From CAYRYU01 sp964428355 (GTDB lineage: Bacteria > Muiribacteriota > Ozemobacteria > Ozemobacterales > Ozemobacteraceae): a stretch of 64,000 bases of DNA. Within the stretch, counting starts at the first letter, position 1, and every line of letters begins with the position of its first letter. The translations under genes were made by a program, and so were the position numbers. Shown piece by piece: positions 1 to 9,199 of the stretch. Where the stretch lies: NCBI GenBank assembly GCA_964428355.1, contig CAYRYU010000029.1:7777-71776 (forward strand), in the 5' to 3' direction. Below the pieces are notes generated by a model. The model searched no databases and had not been told where the DNA came from. It saw nothing but the letters and a program-made list of their open reading frames with translations.

Positions 1-1423
1 AGTTCATGAAGATCCTTGTCAGGGCGAAATCCGGGTTGAAATAAACGTATTCGCGGTCATACTGGGCGAGGAACTTCTTGAACCGGTCGTCGGTTGCCTT
101 TTTCAAAACCGGAGCAAGGTACCCCCCGCGGGTGGCGAAAGTCGCTAGCGCGCTCCAGATCTTGTCGAGGAAGGATTTTCCCTCTTTGGCTTCCGCTTCG
201 GTGGGCTTCCAGGACATGTAATCCGTTTTTGCCCTCCATAGCTCGAGCAGGCTTTCACGGGAAACCGAGTCGAGGGGTATATCCTTCGTTCCGTAATAGG
301 TCATCAGGACCCCCTGCCGGACAAGGGCTTTGTAAACCCCCTCGTAATTCTTGACGTTCCGGTCGTTGCAGTCGATCTTTTTCTGCTCCTCCAGCCGGGC
401 CCCGAAATCCTCATCGGCCCGGATCCACGAGAGGGAACGTTTCCCGCCATTGGCTTTGAAGACGTCCTGGTTTTCGAAAAAGGTTCGGAACTTCTCATCC
501 TCGGTTTTCAGGAACCAGAAGGAGTTCTCGTAACATTCGAGCCACTTCGCCCGGTCCCGGCCGATCTGATCGAGTACAAGCTCGGTAACGATCACGCCCA
601 GAAGAATCAAGGCCGCGGGTGGAAAAACGAGGATACCGGTCAGAAGCATCAGGTTGACGATTCCCATCGTGTAATCGATCCAAAGCTTGATGGTGTCCCA
701 TGTGTAACCACCACCGATGCCCCTAACCCCTCCTTTGAGGTCCTCGCTGTGAAGCAGGGAATCGACGGTTCCGATCAACCCGACGACGGTCGTGGCGATC
801 CCGAGGAATTTGAGTCCGACCTTTCCAGCTTCGAGCAAGCCCCGGGTCTTCAAGAGCCAGGTGCATGAGCCACCTTCGGGGCTTGAAAGCATTGCTTCTC
901 CGAAACCGGATTCCTCCAGGAACTTCTGGATCTTGGGGAAATGTTCGGCGAGAAATGCGTTTGCCTTTGCAGCCATGGTCCCGCCGCCTCCCTGGTTGAA
1001 GAAACCGGTGAAGTAGGGTGAGAGCTCCTGGAAAGCCGGGCCGAGGTTTTGCTGGACGGTGTTCTTGTTCCGGTTTTCCAGATGCTTGGCGATGGCCTGA
1101 TGAACGCCGACCGCGTCCGAGGAATCGACTCCCATCAGGTTGAGAGATTCGATGATCATTTGCTGCGCCTGGCCGAATGCCATGTGCTCCAACGCCTCGC
1201 GGGTGTTTCCATAGACCATTAGCTGGAACTCCAACCATTTGTTGGGCATGAGAATGTCGTCCGGGTTGGTCGAGGAATCGACCACCTGGTCGCCCTGTTT
1301 GGGCCCTGCGGCATCCAGAAGGTCGTCTTCGGCTGCGAAAACCTCTACCGCAAGGGGCTGGAAACCGAACCAGATGGCGAAAACCAGGACCAGGATCCTC
1401 TTTGTCAGTCTTCCGGGTTTCAT
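1..1423 (-). CDS. Secreted/membrane protein of unknown function, 3' end cut by window edge
   Basis: The frame is open from the ATG at 1423 to base 1 (about 474 codons) and runs out of the window. The start is preceded by AAAGGAGAG about 4 bases upstream. The N-terminus (MKPGRLTKRILVLVFAIW, then a hydrophobic stretch to AxA near residue 29) is a Sec signal peptide. Near residue 230-260 a second hydrophobic segment (LMLLTGILVFPPAALILLG) predicts a membrane span. The rest is soluble with a Gly-rich loop (FNQGGGGT). No family is recognised. It is the last visible gene of the minor-pilin operon that starts at 5597, 70 bases after a secreted TPR-like gene, so an envelope or pilus-related role is an inference from position only. 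Confidence 0.7.
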   Translation of the reverse strand, partial: MKPGRLTKRILVLVFAIWFGFQPLAVEVFAAEDDLLDAAGPKQGDQVVDSSTNPDDILMPNKWLEFQLMVYGNTREALEHMAFGQAQQMIIESLNLMGVDSSDAVGVHQAIAKHLENRNKNTVQQNLGPAFQELSPYFTGFFNQGGGGTMAAKANAFLAEHFPKIQKFLEESGFGEAMLSSPEGGSCTWLLKTRGLLEAGKVGLKFLGIATTVVGLIGTVDSLLHSEDLKGGVRGIGGGYTWDTIKLWIDYTMGIVNLMLLTGILVFPPAALILLGVIVTELVLDQIGRDRAKWLECYENSFWFLKTEDEKFRTFFENQDVFKANGGKRSLSWIRADEDFGARLEEQKKIDCNDRNVKNYEGVYKALVRQGVLMTYYGTKDIPLDSVSRESLLELWRAKTDYMSWKPTEAEAKEGKSFLDKIWSALATFATRGGYLAPVLKKATDDRFKKFLAQYDREYVYFNPDFALTRIFMN

Positions 1424-1493
1424 GCTCTCTCCTTTTCAGTACCGATCCCTTGTATATTCAGGGAATCCCGGCATTTGGTTTAGCTTCACCGGA

Positions 1494-2216
1494 TCACAGT
1501 CCGGAAAGGCGTTTTCGGGCTACCGCAGCTTCGAAGGAGTTCTTTCCCGCGTCCCGCTGGATGACCTCCTCGTAGCACTTCTTCGCCTCCTCCTTCTTTC
1601 CAAGCCTGGAACAAGCGTCTCCGCGCCTCAGGTTCCAGGTCATGAAATCGGAATCGTGAGGTTGGGGATTGCGGCGAAACCGGTCGGCGATAATGTCGAT
1701 TATCTTCTGGAACGATCCGGTCTCATCGTATGCGATCAACAAACGCTTCTGGGCATCCTCGATGAGCGGGCTCTTCGGATTCCGGCTCAGCATCAGTTCG
1801 AGGCACTCGATGACCCCATCGAAGTCGGGCTTCCCATCACGAGCGGAAATTCCCATCAGATAGAGGTTCGAAAGGCGCCAGCAGGATTCCTCCGCCCATC
1901 TGGTCACCGGGCACTCCCGGATCACCTTTCGATGGGCGGTGATGAAGGAGTCCAGGTCAGATTCCTCCATCCTGGACATTTCCCCGTAAAGCTTCCTTGC
2001 CAGATTTTCCTGTTCCTCGGGAGAAAGGGTCTTTGCGGGAGGTTCCGCCAGAGGGGCCGCACCATCACCCTTTTGGCCGCTCGAAGAGGAAGGAGCGAAC
2101 TCGGTGTTGTCGGCGGACCCGTTGTTCCCAGGATCCGCCTTGGACTGCGCTTGGGATTGGACCGGGAGCAGGGTCGTCTGAAGAACGAGGAAAAACGCCA
2201 GAAGCATTCTGTTCAT
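1494..2216 (-). CDS. Secreted TPR-like protein
   Basis: 240 residues from ATG 2216, which has a GGAGG box 6 bases upstream. A TTG two codons earlier is open but lies too close to that box. Residues 1-24 form a signal peptide (MLLAFFLVLQTTLLPVQSQAQ). A Ser/Gly/Pro-rich linker is followed by helical repeats with TPR spacing (for example LRRGDACSRLGKKEEAKKCYEEV near the end), like the periplasmic tetratricopeptide scaffolds that work with pili or outer-membrane assembly. It lies 45 bases after the last prepilin gene on the same strand, so it probably belongs to that operon. Exact function is unknown. Confidence 0.75.
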   Translation of the reverse strand: MNRMLLAFFLVLQTTLLPVQSQAQSKADPGNNGSADNTEFAPSSSSGQKGDGAAPLAEPPAKTLSPEEQENLARKLYGEMSRMEESDLDSFITAHRKVIRECPVTRWAEESCWRLSNLYLMGISARDGKPDFDGVIECLELMLSRNPKSPLIEDAQKRLLIAYDETGSFQKIIDIIADRFRRNPQPHDSDFMTWNLRRGDACSRLGKKEEAKKCYEEVIQRDAGKNSFEAAVARKRLSGL

Positions 2217-2261
2217 ACTCAACCTCCGAAATGGTCATTTTGCATTATGCGGGGTCCAGGG

Positions 2262-2894
2262 TCATTTTTCCACCCCGTCCTTCCGGGTGAAGGGGGAAAA
2301 CCCTCTTGTACACTTCGAGAAGAAACGACAAAAGAAGGCCACCCTTCCGGGCCGACCCTCACCCTTTTCATCTGAACGAACCTGCAGGGATACATCGACA
2401 TGGTCGAACTCCCCATCGGGGGCGCGGGCCGTCCGGAAGGTCAGGGATTCGATCTTTCCCGCGCTTCGGAAATCCTTGACGTTGGGATTCCCTGTCCCGA
2501 TGCGTTCTTTGCGGACCAGGGTCCGGGTTTCGGGGTCGAAGGAATACTCCACACGGATGTCCCACCCCTTTCGCTTCGCCCGAAAGGAAAACTGCGCTTC
2601 CCCCTCCTCCGGGAGCACCTCCCTCAGGCGGCTGACGTCTATCCGAAGCGATTCGACGATCATCTCGAGAGTCAGCTGGTTGTTGACGATGTCGGTGGTT
2701 CTCTTGTAGGAACGGTTCGTCCAGTTCATCATCATGGTTGCGCCCCAAAGAATGAAGGTGGAAAGCGCGGCCACGACGAGGACTTCCAGCAGGGTGACTC
2801 CAAACTTCCCTTGCGGGGGACGTGGCAGCGGGAGGGGCACCGAAAACGATTTCCCACCCGTCTTCATACCGATTCCATACCCCCGGCACATCAT
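2262..2894 (-). CDS. Prepilin-like protein (PilW/GspJ-like minor pilin)
   Basis: 210 residues. A class III prepilin signature is visible at residues 30-50: GKFG, then VTLLEVLVVAALSTFIL, with Gly at -1 and Glu at +5 of the presumed prepilin-peptidase cleavage site. The rest is a soluble beta-rich pilin-like domain of the J/W type (SLRIDVSRLREVLP, then strands). The ATG overlaps the stop codon of the upstream prepilin gene (TGATG), so translation is probably coupled. An ATG at residue 10 is an alternative start. Family-level call is firm; which minor-pilin position it fills is inferred. Confidence 0.85.
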   Translation of the reverse strand: MMCRGYGIGMKTGGKSFSVPLPLPRPPQGKFGVTLLEVLVVAALSTFILWGATMMMNWTNRSYKRTTDIVNNQLTLEMIVESLRIDVSRLREVLPEEGEAQFSFRAKRKGWDIRVEYSFDPETRTLVRKERIGTGNPNVKDFRSAGKIESLTFRTARAPDGEFDHVDVSLQVRSDEKGEGRPGRVAFFCRFFSKCTRGFSPFTRKDGVEK

Positions 2895-3430
2895 CAGAAG
2901 GAATCCTCGGTGAATTTTACCGTCTCCAGTACAACCTGCTGCCGGGTGGATTCCTCCTCGTCCTTCACAAGCCAGCTGACGCGGACCCGGACGGTGAACA
3001 TGATCATCGACTCCTCGGGGTCGGTGGACTCCTCCTTCTCCATGACGAACTGGAAGGACCTGAGAGTCCGTTTCACCTCTTCATCGAAGTTTGCCTTCCG
3101 AAGGGTTTCCGGAATGCCTTCGGGAAAATCCCCGAACAACTCCCTTTCTTCGAGTATGAGGCGGGGGTTCCCGGAGAAGCTTTCGATCCAGGTCCGGCAG
3201 TCCTCGAACGGCATATGAAGGGCAACCTCCAGTATGTTCGCCGCCATCTGGCCGGCGAGGAAGTGCTTGCTTGCCGAATATGCATGGAAGGTCTGCGAAC
3301 GTCCGAGGCTCAGGATCGGGATCAGGCCGAAGGAAAAAATGGCCAGGGCAACCAGGAGCTCGACAAGGGTGACGCCGTCAGACGTCCCTTTCCCGGGGCT
3401 GGTCGGGACTTCAGTCGGCGAAGAATTCAT
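2894..3430 (-). CDS. Prepilin-like protein (PilV/GspI-like minor pilin)
   Basis: 178 residues. The prepilin motif is at residues 17-40: SDG, then VTLVELLVALAIFSFGLIPIL, with the Glu at +5, followed by an amphipathic helix and a globular domain. The length and the short leader match the GspI/PilV class. The start overlaps the end of the PilX-like gene by 20 bases and its stop overlaps the next ATG by one base, so three pilin genes form one coupled unit. Processing by a prepilin peptidase is expected, but no such gene is in this window. Confidence 0.85.
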   Translation of the reverse strand: MNSSPTEVPTSPGKGTSDGVTLVELLVALAIFSFGLIPILSLGRSQTFHAYSASKHFLAGQMAANILEVALHMPFEDCRTWIESFSGNPRLILEERELFGDFPEGIPETLRKANFDEEVKRTLRSFQFVMEKEESTDPEESMIMFTVRVRVSWLVKDEEESTRQQVVLETVKFTEDSF

Positions 3431-5597
3431 ACGACTCCGGTTTCGTGGAAACGTGGACCAGTTTGTCCTGAAGCGGCTGGGACATGCAGGGAACGTACAT
3501 GAAAAATGGATTCTTCTTGAACTCCTTGACCCGCTCGGCCATGTTTGGAGTGCTGACCGCGACTCCTCCGATGAACCTGACGTCCTTGCCGATCTTCCAC
3601 GTGATCTGGGAAATCGGCTTTTTCAAGCCCGGCTTGAAAGAGACGACCTGTATCCCGACGTGGTGGTCTCCGGCCAGAGTGATCGGCTCGCCGCGGAAGC
3701 TCACGAATGTCAGGAACTGGTTTTGTGGAAGCGACTTCATGCCCTTCAGAAGTGCCGCCATTCCGGCCGCCGTGTCGAGGTTCGAGTAACCCCGGGTGAT
3801 GTCGTTCAGGGTGACCGACCCCTCGACGATGACCACCCCGCCACGGATATCCGAAGTGGTGATCTCGGGCAGTTCGAGGTTTCCCTTCACATAGACCACT
3901 CCCTCGACCCAGAACCTCGGGGGTGTCCGGTCGAGCCCCGAGTATTTCTTGAATGCCTCCTGATCAGGGAAGAACCGGCACACGCGGTCGAGGCAGATAG
4001 GGGACAGATCCGGGGAATCGCCGCCGAACCACTCCGGGCCGAACCGGTCGAAAGGCCCTTTGATAGTCACTCCGTCAACAGGTTTGAACTGAGACGATGA
4101 ATAGGTCATCGGGACTCCGGCTTCAAGGTTGACCGGAAAACGGTTTGACTTCGGGGAACCGGGATCTCCGCCCGAAACGACCTGGGACATGTAATCGGAA
4201 TACTTCTCGGAGGGATCTTTCGGCTCCCAGTTCGAATTGACACCCATTATGGAAATCTGAGGCGGGGCGAACGAGGAGTTCCCCAATGCCGCGGGGACGT
4301 ATTCGAGAGGCCGACACCCCGAGCTGGATTCCCAGAACGCGATCTGGAAAAACCGTGCGAAAACGTTCCCGAAGACCTGCCGGACGGGCACGATCGGAGC
4401 GGCAAGGCCGTTGCTCTCCAGGTTGGGGCCCAGGAGCCGGAAAGCAGAGGAAAGAGCGAGTTTCTTCCGGTCCTGTGAAAGAGCCTGGAAAGCCGGATCT
4501 TCCTTCATGAAGCTGTCGAGGGAGACACCGGAATTCAGGAAATTGCCCTCCGTCCGGTCATCGATCTCGGCCCCGAACCCCACTAGGCAGATCCGCGTCA
4601 GATCGCGATTCGCCGGGTGAACGAACTGGAGGCTCCGCAGAGTCACGTGGCCCAGATCTCCCGGCCTCTGGTACCAGGGAAATGCGTTGAAAACCGCCCC
4701 AGCGGAGTTCATCGGAAACCCTTTCGGGGAGATCGTCCAAAGATCCGAAAGGGGTTCGTCCTGACGTCCGGTGGAAGAATCGAATCCGCGGAAAAGCATC
4801 TCTCCTGCCATGTTGAGGAAGAGGTTCCGGGAATCCCCCCCGAAGTAAACGCGGCCGTTCCTGGTCGGATCTCCTTCGAATGATTCCGTGGGATACAGGA
4901 TCCAGGGCTTTCCGGAAAATTCCCGGTACTCACCCGGAATGTTGACATTCGAGGGGTTGTCCGAGTCGGTGGGGGTATCACTCCGCCGGGTGAAAAGGAT
5001 GTTCAGCTTGTCCGGTTCACCGAAGGGTGAAGACTGCTCGAGGTGCAACTGGTCGCAAAACAGGATGAATTCACGAAGAAGAGGAACCAGATAACCCACC
5101 ATCTTGACCCCGAATCCCATGTTCATGGAATATTTCCGACCACGAATCAGGGCGGAGCATTCCAGGGAGAGTTCCCCCCCCCTGTCCGCGGTTTCCGGCG
5201 GGACTTCCATCATGGAGGGATACTTCAGAGCACCCCAACCAACCAGGGTGATCTTGGGGTCATCCGCTTCATCCACACCGAGACGCTCACCCAGAGCGGA
5301 AACGAGGGTCGATGGAGAGTAACCGAGAGCGGACAGGGGAACCACCCTCCCCACGCTCTTTGGATCCCTCAGGAAGCCATGGAGCGGCGATCCGGGAAGG
5401 TTCGCGGCCTTTCTGAATTGGGCGATCACGTCCCGACAGCGAGCTTCGAGATAGTAACGTGCGGTCTGGGACTGGTCAAGCATCGAGAGCAACTGGACCT
5501 GCCCGGTCTTCCGTTGTGAGAGGGTCAGGAAAAGGAGCAGCATCACGCTCAGGATTCCGAGCAGAAAAACGATCAAGGACCCCTTCCTGGAAGCCAT
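3411..5597 (-). CDS. Large PilX/GspK-like minor pilin
   Basis: 728 residues from ATG 5597 (frame is open further upstream to 5783, but that part lacks pilin character). The N-terminus MASRKG is followed by SLIVFLLGILSVMLLLFLTL, a pilin-type hydrophobic helix after a basic Gly, and then by the charged helix typical of PilX/GspK proteins. There is no Glu at +5, as in GspK. The roughly 680-residue extracytoplasmic part is much larger than normal PilX (about 200) or GspK (about 300) and contains beta-rich segments (GGVVIVEGSVTLNDI; a polymer-forming, bactofilin-like look near residues 620-640). It heads a three-gene coupled minor-pilin operon. Role: tip or priming complex of a type IV-type pilus, inferred from family and context. 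Confidence 0.75.
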   Translation of the reverse strand: MASRKGSLIVFLLGILSVMLLLFLTLSQRKTGQVQLLSMLDQSQTARYYLEARCRDVIAQFRKAANLPGSPLHGFLRDPKSVGRVVPLSALGYSPSTLVSALGERLGVDEADDPKITLVGWGALKYPSMMEVPPETADRGGELSLECSALIRGRKYSMNMGFGVKMVGYLVPLLREFILFCDQLHLEQSSPFGEPDKLNILFTRRSDTPTDSDNPSNVNIPGEYREFSGKPWILYPTESFEGDPTRNGRVYFGGDSRNLFLNMAGEMLFRGFDSSTGRQDEPLSDLWTISPKGFPMNSAGAVFNAFPWYQRPGDLGHVTLRSLQFVHPANRDLTRICLVGFGAEIDDRTEGNFLNSGVSLDSFMKEDPAFQALSQDRKKLALSSAFRLLGPNLESNGLAAPIVPVRQVFGNVFARFFQIAFWESSSGCRPLEYVPAALGNSSFAPPQISIMGVNSNWEPKDPSEKYSDYMSQVVSGGDPGSPKSNRFPVNLEAGVPMTYSSSQFKPVDGVTIKGPFDRFGPEWFGGDSPDLSPICLDRVCRFFPDQEAFKKYSGLDRTPPRFWVEGVVYVKGNLELPEITTSDIRGGVVIVEGSVTLNDITRGYSNLDTAAGMAALLKGMKSLPQNQFLTFVSFRGEPITLAGDHHVGIQVVSFKPGLKKPISQITWKIGKDVRFIGGVAVSTPNMAERVKEFKKNPFFMYVPCMSQPLQDKLVHVSTKPESYEFFAD

Positions 5598-6054
5598 CTT
5601 CACGTTCACCGCCAATGAAGAACAGCTGCCGGGATCAATCCCACCGGGACGCGGAGAACCTGTGAAAGATCCAACCGATGGAGGAAGGGATCGAGAACGA
5701 AGAGATTTCGCCACGGAAAAACACTGATCAACACTGATTTTCACAAAACCCAACCCGGGAACATCCGTGAAAATCCGTGGCAAAACCTATCATTCGCGAT
5801 TTTTTCGCACTTTCTGAGAAACAGAGGCGAAAAGGGGATTCCGGGGGCACCTTCGACCTCTCCCCTTTTCCATCTCCGTGCCTCTGAGCCTCTGTGGCAA
5901 ATCCCGTCAGTCATTTTCTCCGAGACTCCGTAAACCTGCCCTCAATTCTAAAGGATCCTTGCGGGGGAAGCCATGTCAATCCTCCAAAATCCGCTCTGAG
6001 AAAGGATATATTCTTTGCCCGGAAATGGCAAACCGTTGCGACAACCGTGGCGAC
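5598..6054. other. Non-coding stretch with inverted repeats, left of gap 1
   Basis: No plausible gene is visible. The stretch holds two neighbouring inverted repeats. The first pairs GCCACGGA (from 5710) with TCCGTGGC (ending near 5781) and also contains CACTGAT repeats. The second pairs CAGAGGCGAAAAGGGG (from 5822) with CCCCTTTTC plus CCTCTGAGCCTCTGTGGC (5862-5898). The motif style (CCGTGG / CTCTGTGGC) resembles intergenic elements scattered through many environmental genomes; I recall no assigned function. It also must contain the promoter of the minor-pilin operon at 5597. Confidence 0.5.
6000..6054. repeat. 55-bp duplicated gap flank, left copy (gap 1)
   Basis: Bases 6000-6054 are identical to 6155-6209, directly on either side of 100 Ns. 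The exact 55-base length recurs at the two other gaps, so this is an assembly overlap and not a biological repeat. Confidence 0.95.
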
Positions 6055-6154
6055 NNNNNNNNNNNNNNNNNNNNNNNNNNNNNNNNNNNNNNNNNNNNNN
6101 NNNNNNNNNNNNNNNNNNNNNNNNNNNNNNNNNNNNNNNNNNNNNNNNNNNNNN
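6055..6154. other. Assembly gap 1 (100 N)
   Basis: Exactly 100 Ns flanked by identical 55-mers. The real distance is probably zero after merging the two copies. Confidence 0.97.
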
Positions 6155-6248
6155 GAAAGGATATATTCTTTGCCCGGAAATGGCAAACCGTTGCGACAAC
6201 CGTGGCGACGGCAGGGCGGCCCCTTTGTTGAAGGGGGGGCCCGGGCTG

Positions 6249-8612
6249 ATGTATCATGTCCCACTAGAATTCCCCATATCATGGAGGATCCGTCTGTCCC
6301 AGCCCGATCAGATCAGGATTCCAGAAAAGCTGCTCCCAACCGTCAAGTCCCTGCTTGTCGATCTGGGTTCGGAGTTGCCCATGACGAGGCTCTCCGCGAT
6401 CATCGGACTCCAGGACTTTGCCTCCTTCCCCGAGGTAAACCGGGCCCTCCGCGGGATGCTCGACGGGGAAACGGACGGAAGTTGCCGCTCGGCAATCGCC
6501 GCGATCCTCGAGAGTCTCTCATCTTCCCCACCGGATTTTCCTCATCCTCCAGTACCGGATCATCCCGCCCCTCCCGATGAAGCGGATGCACTCATCGGGA
6601 AGTATTCCCGGATTCCCCTCCAGGAACTGGAGGGGTTTTTGAGGGAAGCGACCGAACGAATTCCCGGCAGGCTCGGAGAGGTTTTCCGCCGGCTCCTTCT
6701 CGCCGAAAACCGGCCGCCTTTCATCAAGACGATTCTTCGTTCCGCAACGGAAGCATCAACTTCAGCCGAGTTCCGGGCGATGACGGATTGGTTGTCCCGA
6801 GCCTCCAACTCTCTTCCGTTCCTAAGGGTTTTTCCCACCCTGCTGGAACTCGATCCTCCGGATGCCCTGCAACGACTTCCGGGGCTCCTTCTTCATGAAT
6901 CCATCCCGGTCAGGATCATGGCGGTCCGGACGCTCTACCGCCTGTTTCCCGCGGAAGCTTTCCGACTTGTTACCGGAATCCTCCAGGACGAAAGGGAATC
7001 CGTGAGGGTTCTCGGAATCAGCCTGATGATGACTTTCCCATTCGCCGATTCTTATCCGATCCTACTCGAAGCACTCGAGGAAAACCGGGTTCCGGAAAAA
7101 ATCTTCCCCCTGGTCCTGGAACTGGTCAGGAACAACCCAGACCGGGCCTTTCTTGAAAAAGTCGCCGACGTCTTCTGCAGGCGGGGTTTGGAGTTCAAAG
7201 AAGCCCTTCCTCTGATGAAAGCGACCACAGAGTCCATGGCTATGGTTGGGATGGAACCCGGAACTCCCGGCTCGATCATGGGCAAAGCGATAGATTCGGC
7301 ACAACAAAGGCTCAGGACGCTTCTCAAGACCGAAATCACGGCCGAAGCCGTCCCAGCAGAAACTCCCTCCGTGATTCCATCCGGTAAGGCAGGGCAGGCG
7401 GAAAAACCTCCTTCCCCACCGGAATCCCCGCCAACCCCTTCCGAAACCCAGGTTTCGCCAACCGACCCGCCGGACTGGTTGGAAAACGCATTGAAAACCC
7501 TACCGCACAAACCCGACCCTGACTTCCTCAGAAAACTCCTTTCACGCGCCTCCGGGGAAAAGGCGGTGTTGGGTCGGCTTCTCCCATGGGTCGGAAGTCT
7601 GCTCGAGTCGTCCGACCCTTTGCTTGTGGTTCCCGCGATGGAGTTCCTGGCCGCGAACTTCCCCAGGACCCTCGTCCCACAACTCCAGATTCTTTGTTTC
7701 CACCCGGACCCTGTCGTCGTCAACCAGGGGATCCGCCATTTCCGGCGTCTCGACGAAGCGGGTTTCCTCCAGAGGATCCAGACATGGGTCAACGACGGGA
7801 CCGATTTGCGGGCACGGAAGGCAGCGCTGACGGGGCTTGCCCAGATGAAGTTTTCCCGGGCAAAACCGGTGATATTGAGGGCCCTCGAAAGGATCGCGGA
7901 ACCTGAACTGGTGGAGGGTTTCGGGAATCTGCTCCTGATGAATCCCGAAAGAGATGTCGAAGAGCAGCTCCGGAAACTCGCCGAAGGCAAGTCAGGGCAA
8001 CGGCGCGAATACCTTCTCGCGCTTGCGGAAAGGTGCGCGGAAAACGAACGGTCGCTACGCTCGCTCGCTCCCGACGGTCGGGGGCGGAAGGGAGCGCTCG
8101 CCTCCTTTCTTTCGGGAGACCAGTTCGAATCGTTGCTCCAGGAAATCCGCAAAATCCCGGGAATTGTTGGGGCCCCGAACCTGGGAAGATGGTTCGAAGG
8201 CTCCGGAAAGCGCTGGCTCGGGTCCTTTCTTCTCGCCACGATCATCGCGTCGTTGCTTTTCGCGGTGAACCGGAACCTTTCCCGGGAACCATCCCTCGTC
8301 CTGCTACAGGATACGCAACCCGGACCCTTTCGGGATCAAGGTTCCGACCGGACTCCGAGCCCCTCGCCCCCCCCTGGAGCCCCTTCCCACCAATCGGTTT
8401 CGAACGCCCCGGTGGAGGGTCAACTCGTCCTGTTCGACCCCAAGGATGAGATCTGGGTATTCAAGACCGCCTCGGGCAGGAATCTCCAGGTGAAATTCTC
8501 GCCCGACACGATCGTCCAGGCAAAGGACCGCCTCGTGTTGTCCCTTCTCGACACCGGAAGGAGAACCCGGGGGGAACCGATCTATGCGGTTTTGGAAACG
8601 CGGCGGAGGTAA
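6249..8612 (+). CDS. HEAT-repeat protein with C-terminal membrane segment
   Basis: 787 residues from ATG 6249, preceded by a purine-rich AAGGGGGGG. The frame stays open through gap 1 but that part is not credible coding. Residues about 20-640 are a series of amphipathic helix pairs with HEAT/armadillo character (for example PVRIMAVRTLYRLFPAEAFRLVTGIL; DPLLVVPAMEFLAANFP; DLRARKAALTGLAQM), broken by a Pro-rich linker near residues 370-420. One transmembrane helix follows (SFLLATIIASLLFAV, near residue 665), then a Pro/Ser linker and a short beta-rich end (GQLVLFDPKDEIWVFKTASG). HEAT arrays bind proteins; the partner is unknown. It stands alone between two minus-strand operons. Confidence 0.8.
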   Translation: MYHVPLEFPISWRIRLSQPDQIRIPEKLLPTVKSLLVDLGSELPMTRLSAIIGLQDFASFPEVNRALRGMLDGETDGSCRSAIAAILESLSSSPPDFPHPPVPDHPAPPDEADALIGKYSRIPLQELEGFLREATERIPGRLGEVFRRLLLAENRPPFIKTILRSATEASTSAEFRAMTDWLSRASNSLPFLRVFPTLLELDPPDALQRLPGLLLHESIPVRIMAVRTLYRLFPAEAFRLVTGILQDERESVRVLGISLMMTFPFADSYPILLEALEENRVPEKIFPLVLELVRNNPDRAFLEKVADVFCRRGLEFKEALPLMKATTESMAMVGMEPGTPGSIMGKAIDSAQQRLRTLLKTEITAEAVPAETPSVIPSGKAGQAEKPPSPPESPPTPSETQVSPTDPPDWLENALKTLPHKPDPDFLRKLLSRASGEKAVLGRLLPWVGSLLESSDPLLVVPAMEFLAANFPRTLVPQLQILCFHPDPVVVNQGIRHFRRLDEAGFLQRIQTWVNDGTDLRARKAALTGLAQMKFSRAKPVILRALERIAEPELVEGFGNLLLMNPERDVEEQLRKLAEGKSGQRREYLLALAERCAENERSLRSLAPDGRGRKGALASFLSGDQFESLLQEIRKIPGIVGAPNLGRWFEGSGKRWLGSFLLATIIASLLFAVNRNLSREPSLVLLQDTQPGPFRDQGSDRTPSPSPPPGAPSHQSVSNAPVEGQLVLFDPKDEIWVFKTASGRNLQVKFSPDTIVQAKDRLVLSLLDTGRRTRGEPIYAVLETRRR

Positions 8613-8674
8613 CCCTTCACCTCGGGAAATTCGAGGTTGAGTGTTCGGGACCCCCTCCACAGACCTTCGGAGAT

Positions 8675-9181
8675 TCAGAGGAAGGTGAAGGCCGGGTCGT
8701 TCATCCAGGCGGCCAGAAACTCCTTCTCGTCGAAAACCCGGAAACCTTCCCGTTGCAGAAGGAAAGCCGTCGTCCCGGAACCAGGAATGAGGCTCCCGTC
8801 GAACCTGCCTGAATGGACGGACAATTTCCCGCAGGAGGGGCTCTTCTCCTTCAGGACGACGGCTTCCGGCCGGAAAAGCCATGCAAGAGCAAGAGCCTCC
8901 TCGGCCCCCCGCCGGAACTCGCGGGTAACGTCCCTCCCGGAGGAGTCCATGACGGAACCGGCCCCGGCGAAGATCGCCGAGGCCGGTTGTTGGAGTTCCG
9001 ATGGTGTGCGGGGTGTGGAGAGCCCGCCCAATTGTTCAGGGCAGACGGGGACCACGGAAATACCGTGGTTCCTCATCGCCTGGACCGCTTCGCCGAAGTC
9101 CCCTCCGGAGATGGGGTTCGTCTCACCCCGGAAGTTGCACCGCAGCCCGCAAAGGCAGCCGCTGACGAGAACGGTCTTCAG
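8675..9181 (-). CDS. DUF523 family protein, probable CTG start
   Basis: The DUF523 hallmarks are present: an N-terminal SGCLCGLRCNFRGETN segment (the family's Cys-rich start), DVTREFRRGAEEAL, and VLKEKSPSCGKLSV. The Cys-rich N-terminus is in frame only upstream of the first ATG (9076), and no ATG, GTG or TTG precedes it. The best start is CTG 9181, which has GGGGGAG about 6 bases upstream and gives 168 residues, the usual family length. It is 18 bases after the TadB-TadC gene and so is probably co-transcribed. Family function is not established; the conserved cysteines suggest metal or sulfur chemistry. Confidence 0.8.
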   Translation of the reverse strand: MKTVLVSGCLCGLRCNFRGETNPISGGDFGEAVQAMRNHGISVVPVCPEQLGGLSTPRTPSELQQPASAIFAGAGSVMDSSGRDVTREFRRGAEEALALAWLFRPEAVVLKEKSPSCGKLSVHSGRFDGSLIPGSGTTAFLLQREGFRVFDEKEFLAAWMNDPAFTFL

Positions 9182-9199
9182 AAAGGGCTCCCCCGGATG

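Noticed and set aside
723..1238. Open frame on the minus strand of 171 codons
   Set aside because: Arg/Pro-rich shadow of the real signal-peptide protein in another frame (1-1423).
6015..6248. Upstream extension of the HEAT gene through gap 1
   Set aside because: The frame is open only because of Ns and the duplicated 55-mer; no coding character before 6249.
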